A stretch of DNA of 64,000 bases from Centrapalus pauciflorus. Lineage: Eukaryota; Streptophyta; Magnoliopsida; Asterales; Asteraceae. The notes under the pieces are model-generated. The model did not search any database, was not told the origin of the DNA, and saw only the letters and a list, made by a program, of their open reading frames with translations. This document shows, piece by piece, positions 33,936 through 46,914 of the stretch. The position numbers and the translations under genes are program-made. The number at the start of each line of letters is the position of its first letter. Position 1 is the stretch's first letter. Location of the stretch: assembly GCA_020465985.1 (NCBI GenBank), contig JAANYP010000734.1:17619-81618 (forward strand), read 5' to 3'.

Positions 33936-34699
33936 CAACTTGAAATAAAAGTTATAATTAATTTAAATGAGCTAAATAATAAGTTTGTTATGTTGATTTA
34001 AAAGAAAAGTAACTTATGTGGTTAGAATGAAAGACGAAAACTTGGATATATATATATAGATATAAATACCCAAAATGAGTTGTATCTGTTCATTTTCACC
34101 TAACTTAAGACACCAAATTCCCTGCTCTCTCCCTCTAAAATACGGTTTCTTCACCTCAACTCCAACAAAGATCACCAAAAATGTTGCAACAAAATTCAAG
34201 AGTATAGCCAAGGAATTAACAAGAAATCATCAAGCATCAAGTATCTTACAAGATTGAAGGTAATTTTTATGCTTAACTTGTTTTTGGTTCATTTGAAACC
34301 CACGGTTTCTTTGAAGTTCTATGAACACAATTTCAGCTTCAAAATCATAAAAGTAAGACAAGTTTAGTGTTGAATGTTTGAATTAAAACGTATGCATGTT
34401 TTAGTGATGTCATGGATTGATCATCTTAGTAATTTGAAGCCTTAAATCACATTTTGAAATAAAAAATCAGGAATTTCAATGAAGTTGTTGACATGCTGTT
34501 TTGGTTTTGTTTTAACCGAAAGAATAGGCCAAGAGGGACCTTTGGCCTTTGGCCATAAAACAAGATGGATATGTATGGGTTTTGTTCATCATTTAGAGAA
34601 TCAATCATTCCCTAAACCTTAGTAATTCACTGCTGGAAATTTATCAAAACAGAAAGGAAATAGAAGTGCGGTGTGTGCGTGTGTGTTTGCATGAAAATC

Positions 34700-34818
34700 T
34701 ACCGAAACCATAAAGGTCTCGGTAATACCGAGAAATACCGAAACCATACTGAAACCTTGATGTTTTGAAAGGTCTCGGTGACTACTGAAAGCTACCGTAA
34801 CCTTGAAAGGTTTCAGTA
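34700..34818. repeat. TACCGAAACC/GGTTTCGG hairpins, second locus
   Basis: Two diverged hairpins (34700-34724 with GGTCTCGGTA as right arm; 34793-34818 with TACCGTAACC/GGTTTCAGTA) and unpaired CCGAAACC and GGTCTCGGT motifs between them. Confidence 0.75.
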
Positions 34819-35064
34819 ATTTCGAAACCTATCGAAACAGTTCCAGCAGCCCATCATTCTTTAATTTGTTCAATTTGTATAATTCACAGCAGCCTTTCCT
34901 TTGTTTAATTCATATGTGATAAGTGTTGTAGATGAAATGACCGAGATTCATCACTTGATGAATCTCGGATGTGTATATGACAAACAGAATCAGCTACAAC
35001 AGCATATATAATCTCTGTTGTGTGTGATATTTGTGCTGGAAAACAGAATAAAGATAAACAACAA

Positions 35065-35210
<146 letters not shown>

Positions 35211-35630
35211 GCAGCAAGTTAAGTGGGTGTGTGTTGTGCAGAGTGTACATATACAGATGCATATATATGTGAGTTGATATGCATTTAGAAACCACGACAA
35301 TGTGTGTGTATGTGTGTTATGTGACTTGTGGACAGCACCAATATAACCATATATGTTCTAAAAGTGTGCAGCCATTTATACATAAATACATTCACATACA
35401 TGACATAAATTAAGAATATATGCTTGACAAAAAAATCACAACAACTTGTATCCCTTCACATATCATCATACATGTAATTAATTAAATATGTATGGATGCA
35501 TTTATCTTGAAACATCTATGTATATATAATTGTGCGGAAAGAGTGTGTGTTGTAAGTATATGAGCAGTGTGTGTACTCTATATTCTGTGATCATTTTATA
35601 GCAGCAATGACAAAGTGTGTGCAAACATAT

Positions 35631-36747
35631 TGTTAGGCACAAAAAGGCCTCAGTCAAACCTGCTCTACATCTTAGGGGAAGATTTTTAATCAAACCTGTT
35701 TGATGCACTTGAAGGTATAATTTAAGGCATGTTTATGTCTTATTGAAACCTGAAAAGTGATTTGCAATATGAGTCAAAGTTGTTTACCCTGTTGCATTCG
35801 TTGCAACAAAGGCAGATTGTCCAAGCTGTTCTGTCTGCTGAACAGGCTGGACATAAACTGTCTACGCTGACACGCTGCTCTCTTCTGATGAGCAGCTTGG
35901 ACAAATTCTAAGTGTTCTGTTCTTTGTGAACAGAACCCATTCTTTGTAAACAGGCTAAACACTTTATGGAATATGTTTCCAAGTCCTTATGTATTGTTTT
36001 TTGCTACAAGATCAGTTTACAAGTCGAAGACAAAGTGGAAAACAGAAACTGCAAAAGCCTGCCTACGCTATTCTGTTACATGAAGACAAAAGGATATTTG
36101 AAATGGGTGACACTCCATTTCTTATATCAAAATGGCCTTAACAAAAGCAGAAAGATGCAAAGTTGACATTCCCCTTTTGGTTAAAGCCTTATGCAACAGA
36201 GACAAAAAGGAAAAGACAAAGATTCTGCCACATGAAGACGAGTCTGCTTTTTCAGAATGTGCAGAGTAGTTATTTTGTCTTTTTGGAAAGACATCACATT
36301 ATCTCATCGTCCAATGAAGAAGCTTTACTAAGATTCTCAGTGAGAGTATAAAAGGAAGCTTCTAAGGATTGTGAGATAACCAAGAGTGAGAAATTCAGAT
36401 CGTGCATTGAAGTGTGTTATTCCATGCATGCAAGTCTTCTTGAATAAAACACTAACGTGTGTCTAAGATGTTCTTATTCAAGTTGTCCATCTGTGTCTTG
36501 TAAAATCAGTGAGTTCATCTAAGTGAGTGTATTCATTATATCTAGTCTGAGTATGTCTTAGATTAGTTGAACATCTATTGTATCTGTCATCTCAGCTTGA
36601 ACCTTCCCGCAGTCAAGCTTGTTTGTAATTAACACTTGTTAATAGTATACACAAACATTGAGAAAAGAGTGTTGAGTTTTAATTTGTTGTATTCACCCCC
36701 CTGTACAGCTTAGAACAATACACTAGGGAAACCTTTTGAGACCTACA
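35631..36747 (+). repeat. 5' LTR of copia D
   Basis: 1117 bp, TGTTAGGCAC to GACCTACA, inverse orientation to the LTRs at 41176, 53629 and 58789. Includes the GTTCTGTTC/GAACAGAAC hairpin at 35914-35936 and a CCAAT at 36311. Confidence 0.95.
36347..36354 (+). promoter_or_regulatory. TATA box of copia D LTR
   Basis: TATAAAAG, conserved in the other LTRs of the family (on the minus strand at 41583-41590, 54037-54044 and 59196-59203). It would drive the genomic RNA, starting about 25-30 bp downstream. Confidence 0.7.
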
Positions 36748-36749
36748 AC

Positions 36750-36761
36750 TGGTATAGAGTG
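36750..36761 (+). promoter_or_regulatory. Primer binding site of D, mutated
   Basis: TGGTATAGAGTG two bases after the LTR, where E has TGGTATCAGAGC. It lacks the C of TATCAG, so priming by initiator tRNA-Met would be weakened. Confidence 0.75.
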
Positions 36762-36799
36762 TGTGTTGACTCTAGATCTCTCATTCTCCCTACTTTCCC

Positions 36800-38098
36800 A
36801 TGGACAACAGTGCAGCCAGTTCCTCCTCTTACTATGACAATGGTTCAATGGCCAAACCCCCCAAATTCAATCATCAATTCTATTTTACTAGAAGAAAAGA
36901 GAGAAACATACATAAAACATGCAAAGCTTCAAAAGATTGTTGACTCTTGGTGCCAATCTGCACAAAAAGTCAGCCATTGCATCAGTCAACAGATTCCTGC
37001 ACAAATCCAAGCCTATCCTGGAGGGGATCTTGACAAAGCAGCTTCTATTGTTGAGGTAAATAATCTGAAAAATGACTTATAAACTCTTGGTGAGCTTCCC
37101 AGCACTTTCATCCAGAAAGTGAATGGTAAGATAATCTCAACAAACAGGTTTGTCAGGCCTCAAAATACTGACAGCTTGTGTGAAAAAGCTACAAAAGCTG
37201 ATATTGGAATGTGTTCTCCATCAAATCAGTCTGCTAAGTGCTCAGCTGGTTCACACAAGCAAAAGAAAGGAAAACAAGCTCAAGATGCAGCTGTGGACTC
37301 TAAACCTGTTGACAAAACAGGCTCTGGGTCTAAAGTTGATGGTAAGAGACCTGTTAATCCTTTTGATGCTGATCATTTTGAGAAAAAGTTTTCAAAAGGT
37401 AAGCAACCTGCTTTCAACAGGGGTAAGTCTCATGTTGGAAGTAAATCTGCTGTGATTTCAAATAAGTTTTTAAATCATAGTGGAAAATTGGTTATAAATG
37501 AAGGTAAGTCTTTTAAAACCAAAAGCAGTGATTATGTTGATAGGCAACATCCATCATGTCTCAGTAAGGGCAAAGGCAAAGCCATTGCTCAACCTGAGAA
37601 ATTTAGGAATAAGTTTCCCAAACCTGTGGAAGGTCAAAAGCCAATCAAACTTCTTGTATTTGATATCTGTCCTCCCAAAAAGAGGAAAGAAGATACAGGC
37701 AAAGCTGTTGCCATTGTGCCTTCCACCCAAACTGTTGATTCTTCTAAAAACTGTAATAAGTTTGCTAAACCTGCTAAAAGAATCAACAAAAATAACTCAG
37801 AATATGTTTCTGGAGGCTCTTCTTCCAAAAAGGCTAAAAAGAGAAAATGCTACAAGTGTGGGAAGAAGACACATATGGGCAAAGACTGTCCTGAAACTGA
37901 GGACATGAGGCCTGTTGAGTCTGCTAGTTCTATCATTGTAAAAACAAGCAGTGTTGGAAGTAACACAGTCAATGAGGATGGTATCCAAGCTGATACTATC
38001 CAAATAGAAAATATTAGTGTGGATATCATTGGTCCATCAACAAATGTTGATGAAGTAGGAGAACTCATCCCTATGATGAGTTCCCCTAAAAATAACTA
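36800..38098 (+). pseudogene. gag: Copia D gag with large internal deletion
   Basis: Starts ATG 36800 (MDNSAASSSYYDNGSMAKPP). At CATCAA (36872-36877) it jumps to the coiled-coil part ILLEEKRETYIKHAKLQK. Compared with E, 1455 bp are missing and the frame is shifted, so the N-terminal UBN2-type gag domain and first zinc knuckle are gone. A TAA at 37080-37082 follows. The rest (NPFDADHFEKKF..., zinc knuckle CYKCGKKTHMGKDC at about 37850-37890) is open to the natural stop at 38096-38098, which E shares. Non-functional. Confidence 0.9.
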
Positions 38099-41000
38099 AT
38101 ATTTTCCCATGACACTCTGCAGGACAAACAACCATCCCAGGTTTGGTACTTGGACAGTGGCTGCTCAGGATATATGATAGGTTGTAAGGACCTGCTGAGT
38201 GATCTCAGGCCTGAAAAAGGGTCATAAGTCACATTTGGTGACAATGTACATGGATCCACAGAAGGATATGGAACTCTTCAAGTTGGTGCTGCTGTATTCA
38301 AAAGGGTAGCCTATGTGTCTGGGCTAAAATATAATCTTGTAAGCATAAGTCAACTGTGTGATGTTGGCTACAAGGTTAACTTTGATGAGCACCTGGGTTA
38401 CATATTAGATCCCCAAGGCAAAGTTGTGTTGTGTGCACAACGGAAGAAAGGTGTATATGTTGTGGACATGAAATCTGCTGATCCCACAACTGAAACATGC
38501 TTTATCTCAAGAAGCAATGCAAACTTGAACTCATTATGGCACAAAAGGCTATCACACCTGAACTTCAAGAATATCAACAAACTCTGTAAGAAAGAGTTGG
38601 TAACAGGTTTGCCTTCTATAACCTTTGTTAAGGATAAACTCTGCACAACTTGTGAGAAAGGCAAGCAGAGAAAATCAACTTTTAAATCTAAGCACAATTT
38701 CTCTATTGATACTCCTCTCTTCTTAATCCACATGGACTTGTTTGGACCAGTCAGTGTCCCAAGTCTAAGAGGAAGAAGATACACTCTAGTAATGGTTGAT
38801 GAGTTCTCCAGGTTTACATGGGTGATCTTTCTGAAGAGCAAAGGAGAGGCTGCTAGAGAAATCATTGGATTTATCAAAAAGATGGAGATGCTGAACTCTG
38901 CTCAAGTAAAGCAGCTTAGAAGTGATCATGGTACTGAATTCAGAAACAGTACTCTTGAGAACTTCTGTGAAGAAAGAGGGATCTCACAGAAATTTTCAGC
39001 AGTAAGAACTCCACAACAAAATGGAGTTGCTGAAAGGAGATACAGAACTCTCATTAAAGCTGCTAGAACCATGATGTGTGCATCAGGTTTACCTTCATCA
39101 TTCTGGGCTGAGGCTGTCAACACTGCCTGCTTCACCCAAAATAGATCATTGGTGGTGAAAAGGTTCAACAAGACTCCCTATGAGTTAATCAAAAGGAGAA
39201 GGCCAAACATTAGCAATTTCCATGTGTTTGGATGTCCCTGCTTCATTTTGATCAAAAGGGACCAACTGGCAAAGTTTGAACCCAAAGCTGATGAAGGTGT
39301 GTTTGTTGGATATTCTGATATCTCAAAAGCCTACAGAGTATACAATAACAAGAGAAAGGTGATAGATGAATCTATCAATGTCACCTTTGAAGAGTCTAGG
39401 AGTGCCTCCACCAAAGCTGTTCCTCAATCAGTTTCAGGAGAGTTCAGCTTTGATGATCTCATGCATTCCATCAATGAAGAAAAGGACTCAAAAGCTTCCA
39501 CTACATCTAGAGTGGAACCTTTTAATCATGATAGCCATGATGATGACTATGTTGATGCACCCTGTGTGAATAAGTGTACTGACATAATCATAACATCATG
39601 TCCTGAACCAATCAATGCTGATTTTCTTGGATCCTCTGCTGGTGTGTTCAACAATGGAGAGTCATGTTCAACAAGTGAACAGACTCAAGATAACAGTATG
39701 TCTGAAAATCTTGAAAGCTGCTCAACAGGACATGTTGAAGATGCAAATAACTCAGTAGAATCGTCATTGAATCATGATCCTAAGTGGATCAGGTGTCACC
39801 CAAATGATCAAATAATTGGTGACATCAACAAAGGGGTGCAAACAAGATGGGACAACTTAGGAAACTTTTGTATGTTTTCTAGCTTTGTGTCCCAAATGGA
39901 GTCTAAGAAAGTGGATGAAGCACTGAAAGATGCCAATTGGATCACTTCCATGCAAGAAGAGCTCAATGAGTTTGAGAGAAACAAAGTATGGAAGTTGGTC
40001 CCTGCTCCTAAAGGAAAAACAATAATTGGCACCAAATGGGTTTTCATGAACAAAATGGATGAGCAAGGTCATGTTATTAGAAATAAGGCAAGACTGGTTG
40101 CTCAGGGCTATAGACAGGAAGAAGACATTCACTATGATGAAACATTTGCTCCTGTGGCTAGGTTAGAGGTAATTCGTTTGTCTCTAGCCTATGCTTCCTA
40201 CAAGAGTATGAAGGTATTTTAAATGGATGTAAAGAGTGCATTTTTGAATGGAAAGCTGCAAGAAGAAGTGTATGTCAAGAAGCCTCCAGGTTTTGAAAAT
40301 GAACATCATCCAGGTTTTGTCTATAAGTTGGACAAAGCCCTCTATGGTCTAAAACAAGCCCCTAGAGCCTGGTTTGACACTCTAACTGATTTCCTTATGA
40401 GCAATGGTTATTCCAGAGGTAAAGTGGATACCACATTGTTCATAAAGAAGGTGAAGTCTGATATTATGCTTGTTCAAATTTATGTGGATGACATAATATT
40501 TGGATCTACTAATGAGCAGTTATGCAAGAATTTTTCACTACTCATGAAATCAAAATATGAAATGAGTATGATGGGAGAACTTACTTTCTTTTTAGGATTA
40601 CAGATTAAACAAACCTCAAATGGAATTTTTCATAAATCAAAGAAAGTACACTTTAGATCTTTTGAAAAAGTTTAAATTTGATTAAAGTTCTCCTATCAAA
40701 ACCCCAATGGCAACCAATGTAAAGTTGGATGCAGATGCCAGTGGCAAAGCTGTTTCAGTAACAGCTTTCAGAGGCATGTTTGGGAGCTTGATATATTTAA
40801 CTGCTAGTAGACCAGATATTATGTTTGCTACCTTTTTATGTGCTAGGTTTCAAGCTGATCCTAAAGAATCACATCTAGCTGCTGTAAAAAGAATCTTCAG
40901 ATATCTTAAGGGTACACCAGGTTTGGGTCTTTGGTATCCCAAAGACTCTAGTCTTGAGCTAACAGGAAATTCAAATTCTGATTTTGTAGGTTGCAGACTA

Positions 41001-41175
41001 GACAGAAAAAGCACAACAGGTGGATGTCAACTCCTCGATGGTAAGTTGATAAGTTGGTGTAGCAAGAAGCAGAACTCAATTTCTACTTCCACTGCTGAAG
41101 CTGAGTATATTGCTGCTAGAAGCTGCTGTAGGCAGATTCTATGGATGCAGCGTCAGCTTGAAGACTATGAACTTG
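38099..41175 (+). pseudogene. pol: Copia D pol: protease, integrase, RT, partial RNase H
   Basis: Protease WYLDSGCSGYMIG near 38141; integrase zinc finger (WHKRLSHLNFKN ... CTTCEKGKQRK) and core (HMDLFGPVSV, DHGTEFRNS, PQQNGVAERRYRT); RT (KWVFMNKMDEQGHVIRNKAR, FAPVARLE, MDVKSAFLNG, YVDDIIFGS); RNase H from DSSLELTGNSNSDFVGC to STAEAEYIAARSCC, ending QLEDYELV at the E junction. Breaks: TAA at 38225-38227, TAA at 40220-40222 where E has a glutamine codon, a frameshift near 40630. RNase H lacks its end because of E. Confidence 0.92.
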
Positions 41176-42301
41176 TGTAGGTCCCGAGAGGTTCCCAAAG
41201 TATATAGCTTCAAGCTGTAGAGGGGGGGTGAATACAGCTATTTAAAAACTACACACTATTTTCTCAATGTTTGTATGTATTATCAACACATTGTTAATTA
41301 CAAACAAGCTTGAATGCGGAAAGGTTCAAGCTGAGATGACAGATACAACAGTATGTTCACTAGTTTAAGACAGACTTAAGCTAGTTTACAATGAATACAC
41401 TCACTAAGAAGCACTCACTGTGTTTACAAGACTCAGAGGGACAGCTTATGTAGAACAGCTTAGACACAAAGAAACTGTATTACACAGACAGGCTTGCATG
41501 CATGAAAAACACACTTGCACGTTCACTCTTGGCTTCAGCACTTAGCTTTTTTTGGCTTAATCTTTCTGACCTTAGAAGCTTCCTTTTATACTCACTCAGA
41601 GGATCTAAGAGAAGTTTCTTCATTGGATGGAATGAAAAAGGGGAAGTCTTGTTGAAAAGACAACATAACCTTTTCTGCACTTTCTGAAAAGCAGACTTGT
41701 CTTCTTGTGTGCAGAACTTTTGTCTTTTCACTATGTCTACTGTTGCATTGCCTTTAACTAAATAAGGAATGTCAACTTTGCGTCTTTCTTCCCTGTAAAG
41801 GCCTATTTTGATATAAGAAAAAGGTCTGTCACCCTTTTTCAAATAACCTTTTGTCTTCATGTAACAGAACAGCTTGGGCAGGCTGAGCAGTTTTGATTTC
41901 CACTTTGGCTTCGACTTTGTAAACTGATCTTGTAGCCAAAAACATTACATGAGGACATGGAAACACATTCCATAAAGTGTTTAGCCTATTCACAAAGAAC
42001 AGGTTCTGTTCACAAAGAACAGAACACTTGTAAACTGCCCAAGCTGCTCATCAGTGTAGGGCAGCGCAGACAGTTTATGTCCAGCCTGTTCAGCAGACTG
42101 AACAGCTTGAGCAAAACTGTCTTTGTTGCAACATATGCAACTCATAGAACAGCTTTAGGCTGATATTGCAAATCATTTTCAGGTTTCAATAAGGCATATA
42201 ACAGGGCTTAAATTCAACCTTCAAAAGCATCAACAGGTTTGATTAATAATCTCCCCCTCAGATGCAGAGCAGGTTTGACTGAGGCCTTTTTGTGCCTAAC
42301 A
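41176..42301 (-). repeat. 3' LTR of copia E
   Basis: 1126 bp, TGTAGGTCCCGAG to GTGCCTAACA on the + strand. Hairpin GTTCTGTTC/GAACAGAAC at 42003-42025. TATA at 41583-41590. Confidence 0.95.
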
Positions 42302-42313
42302 ATCTCCCCCTAT
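42302..42313 (-). other. Polypurine tract of E
   Basis: ATCTCCCCCTAT-type tract on the + strand (AATAGGGGGAGAT on the element's strand) adjoining the 3' LTR. The F copy is the same at 59904. Confidence 0.85.
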
Positions 42314-42648
42314 TTGCAATAACCAGTCTAAGCTGACCTTATCAAAAGTCACTATATATTTTTACAGTACATTTGTTGAAATAGAATTACAACATCAACA
42401 TAAAGTAAAAGATCAGTTTATATATATACTGATTTTTTATTACATTAGAACAACACATGTTCTTACAAAAGTACAACTAATGTACTGATGTATATTACAA
42501 CTAATGTAAAAGAGAAAATTACAACATATGTAAATAAAGTACAACTAATGTACATTGGACTGTTTTTGTTGGGAGCAGAAAATGGTAAGTCTGTCCAACT
42601 AATGGACAGCTTCCATTCTTCACCTGCCCAGATGGCAGATGGACATCA
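42314..42648 (-). repeat. E 3' untranslated region with TACAACTAATGTA motifs
   Basis: Four near-copies of TACAACTAATGTA within 42470-42556, between the accessory ORF stop and the PPT. F has the same array at 60075-60178. Confidence 0.7.
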
Positions 42649-45600
42649 TTACTCTGGAGGGGGAACCTGAAACATCTTTTCCAGCTCTTCCCTTATATCC
42701 TCAAGTTCTTGAACTTCACTTCCTATTATCATGAACTTGGGATCATCAAGTTCACCTCTTTCAAAGAAGCCTCTGAGCTGATCCCAGACGGCTGCTCTCC
42801 ACTTACTGGACTGCCTGAATGAAACTGCAAGTCTGAAGGCCACAAGTTGTGTCAGATCCACTTTGTATAGATCTGAAGCTCTTTGAAAGCATTTCTTCTG
42901 AGTTAAGGGATCTATAAAAAATGCCCCCAGCTCAGGCTCTTCAATAATCTTGCCGTCTTCAAATTCTATTCCACTAGGCAGGCTGTGATCAACTCCCTTC
43001 ATTTCAATGGCATAATCGCCTTGTTCAATCAGTGCAAGGAGTACTTCCATTTCAGTGTCCTTCCTTGTCCTCCTGGCCTTAATTTTTGGATGTGTCACAA
43101 AGACACCTTCACTTACTTCTTTGGAGATCAGGCCAAGGTTCTTTACTCTCTCCATTAGTTTCTTGACATATGCCCTGATTGTCTTAGCCATTTCTGACTT
43201 TGATTCACTCAGAGCAACTGCCAGCTCAATCCATTCTCTGTACCCCATCAGTGCTACGTCAGTGTAGTCATATGTTTCTAATTCTGGGCCTGCTGCACCC
43301 ATCCTTGTTATTTTCAACATCCACTGACTGCATTTTCTTGATATAGGGACAGCTTTGACAATTGCTTCCTTGGCAAGCCTTCTTTCAGCAACATCTTGAA
43401 ATTTTTTCTTTGCCAGGTTATCAAAATGGAACTGAGCTCTTGCATGAGGCACTGTAGGCTTGGTCACTGAGACCATAGTACCTTTTTCCTTTTCTGCTTC
43501 CTTCTCCCCTGCTGATCCCTTAGCAGCTTCCAATATTTTCTTTTGCACTTCCAGAGTAGACATTTTAACTTTCTTTGCTTCTTGAAGTGCAAATGATTTA
43601 GCAGCTTTGGCATATTCTTCTTCTTTTCTAAGAACTTCCTGGGCTTGAAGCTGTTTTTTCTCTAAACTCAAAATATTTGTGCATAGAAAGACCCATTTCA
43701 TTGGCCCTGGCTTTGTGAAATTGGATTTCTGCTGCTTTCTGCTGTTGAGGATCAGTTGCTGCTATTCCTTTACCCTTAGCTGCTGTAGTGACAGCAGCTT
43801 CAGGACTTTCCTCCTCCTCCTCTTCTTCTTCTTCTAAGATCAGATGCCTCCTTCTGCTGCTTGGCCTGTCCTCAGGAATAGTTTCCTCCCCCTTAGACTG
43901 AGCAGGGATTGGAGACTCAACTTGAGTAGACTGAGCAGCATGGGAGGCACCCTCCAGTGTACCTGTTGAAGCTCCTACTTGTTGACCAGTTTGTGCTGTA
44001 GGCACTGATTTCTCCTTAGGAGAAGAAGTTTTCTCCCCCTTAGACTTAGTCTTAGAGGCAGACGACTTCTCCCCCTTTGAAGGAGATGGACCAGCACCTT
44101 CAACACCCGGTCTGCCTGAAGACACAAAGTCATCAGGCTTGCCAGCAGGTTTAGCAGCAGGCCTGGGGCCAACAAGGCTATTCACTAAGAATGCCAAGTT
44201 GTCCTTCACCTCTACAAGCTTGGTAAGACAGGAATTAAGAGAAGAGGATTGTGTATCAGCAAGGGAGGTCAGCTTAACAAGGTGTTCCCTATCAGACTCA
44301 GTGAACAGCAAACTTTGAAGCTGTGCAAGATGTAATTCGAGAGAATCTTGCACATCAGCAAGGTTTGATGACACAGAATTTGAAAGTGAGCTAATAAGAG
44401 TGTTCAAGCTGGCCAAAGTAGTAGGAAGAGTAGAATTGCAAGAAGTGAGGAGAGATGACAGCTGTTGAGAAATAGTTGTTATTGAGGACACAGAGTCCTG
44501 TTGCAGTGAAAGAATGGAGGAGAGGGAGGTGGACACATTTTGCAGCTGTGCAGTGAGTGCTAACAGCTGTTGAGAATTATCTGTTTGTGGAGTGGTAGGG
44601 AAGGAGTCTTTGAACGAATCAAAGAATCCCTTAAGTTGTTCAGACACAGAGTCTGAAATAATAGAGGGTAGAGAGGTCATGGCAGTTTCTAAAGAACCAA
44701 CTTTGTTGGTCAGCAGAGAAAGTTGATCCTTCAAAGGCAGGTCTTTAGGAGATGGAGGTGTATGGGTTGACTGTTTAGATTGGGTAGATGGAGAAGATGA
44801 TGATGAGGCTGGTGTATGAGGATGTGATGGAGAGGGAATAGGAACATTTGAAAGAAGCTCCATAGCTTGGGCAAAAGTAATGTGGCCCAGCTTGGAGGGG
44901 TCAAAGGGTCCTTCAGCAGCGGCTGTAGCTGCATCACCAGGAAGAGAGGTTGATGTTTGGGGTCTTTCAGATGCTGCTTGTGTTGCAACATCTTCATGAA
45001 GACCAGTGGTGGTTCCCTCTGCAGTGCCTTGGTTTAAAAGCACCTCATCATTGGGAGATGGGATATGCATTTCAACATCAGCAGTGGTGAAACCTGCTGA
45101 TGGAGTTTGCATGGAGGGAGCAGCCTCACCAGAGGGATGGTATGATCCCTGAGGTTCATCAGCTTGGGTTGTTGGTCCCTCAGCAGTTGTTTGGTGTAGA
45201 ACAGCTGTATCATGGGGAGCAGAAGTTGAAGGCTGATCTGCTGATTGGTCTAGACCAGCAGGTTTGACACCTTGTGCAGACTCAGGGTGTGAAGAACTTT
45301 GAGTGGGGGACAGTGTGGACGCAGTGTGGAGTGGAGAGGGCTCCTGTCTTTCAATATCCTCAGCCTGTTGGGAGGCTGGGATAGTTCATGTGGCTATCTC
45401 CGTTTGTACAACTGGTTCCTGTTGGGAGGAACCAGAGGGTCTAGGCTAACTCTGGGTAGACTCAGGTTGGAGTGAAGCATGCTCCAATTGGGCTGAACCT
45501 TCTCCCAATATAGGAGAGGCAGCAGGGGTTGCTTCTTTTACAACTGAACCCTGTTGGGAGGGAACAGAGGAGGTAGTTGTTTTGGCTGGTTTCTTTTTGG

Positions 45601-46807
45601 AGATGGATTTTCGTTGACAGTGAAAGGATGAAGTGGGTGATTGTGGAGAGGAGATGAGGGGTTCAGACTGGACAGGTTTTGAGACTGGGTCAGAAACAGG
45701 TGGGTTGGCCTGTTCCATAGTCTCAGGTGCCACAGAGGCACCAGCCACAGAGGCTTGAGGTTCAACGAATGAACCAGGGTGAGGAGCCTGCTCCCCCTCA
45801 GCCACAAAGGCTAGGGGTTCAGACTCAGACTGAGCTGTTTTGGCCTTCTTTTTCACAGGCCCAGCTTCAGCAGTTGCCAGGGTCCTCTTAACAAGTTTGG
45901 ACCTGGCTTTGGATTTTCTTGTGGGAGCAGCAGCTTCTGGATCCACCCTCGCATCAGAGGGTCCTTCCACCAAACCTAACAACCTCCTCATTTGTGTGGA
46001 CAGAGGAGGCTCATTAGGTAGAACAGGGGTATAGAAAACTCTATTCCCTATGACAGGGAATGCAGCAGACTTAAGTAAAGGCTGAGAGTTGTATAGATGC
46101 TCACCACAGTGATGCTTGAAGATGAGGCTCAGAAACCTGGGATATCGGACAGCAGCTGGTCTTTGCTCTTGCTGCACCACGTTCCTCATGTTAAATATCC
46201 ACTTAGCCATATCAATAGTAGTCCCATCCACCAGCTGTAGGACTATTGGGATTTCATCACGGCTCAGTTGGTCAAATGAACCAACTTTGCTGCTGAAGCT
46301 CATCATTACTGAAGCAAATAAGAAGCTGTAAGTGGGGGACAACTCCTTCCTGAATAAAGTAGCTCCAATTTTGGGTTCTGCTACACCACAGAAGCGTAGC
46401 AGATTGCCCATTTGTTCATCCTCAGCTTGAGGCATGTCATAAGTTTCAGCAGTTGGTAGATGAAGCACCTCCCTGAGAATATCAGTACTAATCTCAATGG
46501 TCTGAGTCCCATTGAGAATAGCACCCTTGATGACTTTGGTGTTGGGGTTGTTGGCACAGGTGTACCAGAACTCGTACACCATCTCCTGGTACAGGATACC
46601 AGGAGTTGCAGTCATTGCATAGTTCAACGAATGAACTTTTAAGAACTCCACCATTTCTTCATACCCTTTTCCCACATAGTTCTTGGGTATGGTCAGATTT
46701 GCAATGTAGTTGGTGGGTTTGATGGTCAGCATTGTGGTGACTGATGAGTGTTTGACAACATCATCACCAACGAACACTGGAAGAAGGGGATTAGGTCTGT
46801 GAGCCAT
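42649..46807 (-). pseudogene. Accessory ORF of copia E, about 1390 codons, three breaks
   Basis: I start at ATG 46807 (MAHRPNPLLPVFV). One frame runs to a TAG at 45446-45448, then a TGA at 45386-45388, then is open to 43628. A T run at 43654-43659 is one base long and shifts it into the last frame, which ends at 42649. Regions: N-terminal helical domain, about residues 20-270 (YEEMVEFLKVHSLNYAMT, SYLFA-like core, AAVRYPRFLSLIF); basic NLS-like RKSKARSKLVKR and KKKAKT; a long S/T/P/Q/E-rich disordered part; coiled coil LPLKDQLSLLTNKVGSLE and following; acidic EEEEEEEE; K/E-rich coiled coil; C-terminal domain (PISRK, GYREWIELAVAL, FFIDPLTQKKCFQRASDL). F carries the same protein. Function unknown. 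No signal peptide or convincing membrane segment. Confidence 0.85.
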
Positions 46808-46914
46808 TTGGGAAGTTTTGAGGTTTGGAGAAGCAAAAGACACTTAGTCAATTTATAGGGTTCTTGAGGATTTCTGGAAATGATGAGGAAGACGAAGATG
46901 AAACAGTAGTGGGG

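Larger units (their letters stand above)
35631..41175 (+). mobile_element. Copia element D (SIRE-like), 5' LTR to RNase H, cut by E
   Basis: 5' LTR 35631-36747, Met PBS, gag with a 1.46-kb internal deletion, pol to the middle of RNase H, then element E's LTR at 41176. Left flank 5-mer CATAT has no partner because the 3' part is lost. Same family as E and F. Confidence 0.9.

Noticed and set aside
42649..46843. Accessory ORF as an envelope-like gene (as proposed for SIRE1)
   Set aside because: I see no signal peptide, convincing membrane helix or furin-like site. It has NLS-like basic runs, disorder and coiled coils, so I leave the function open.
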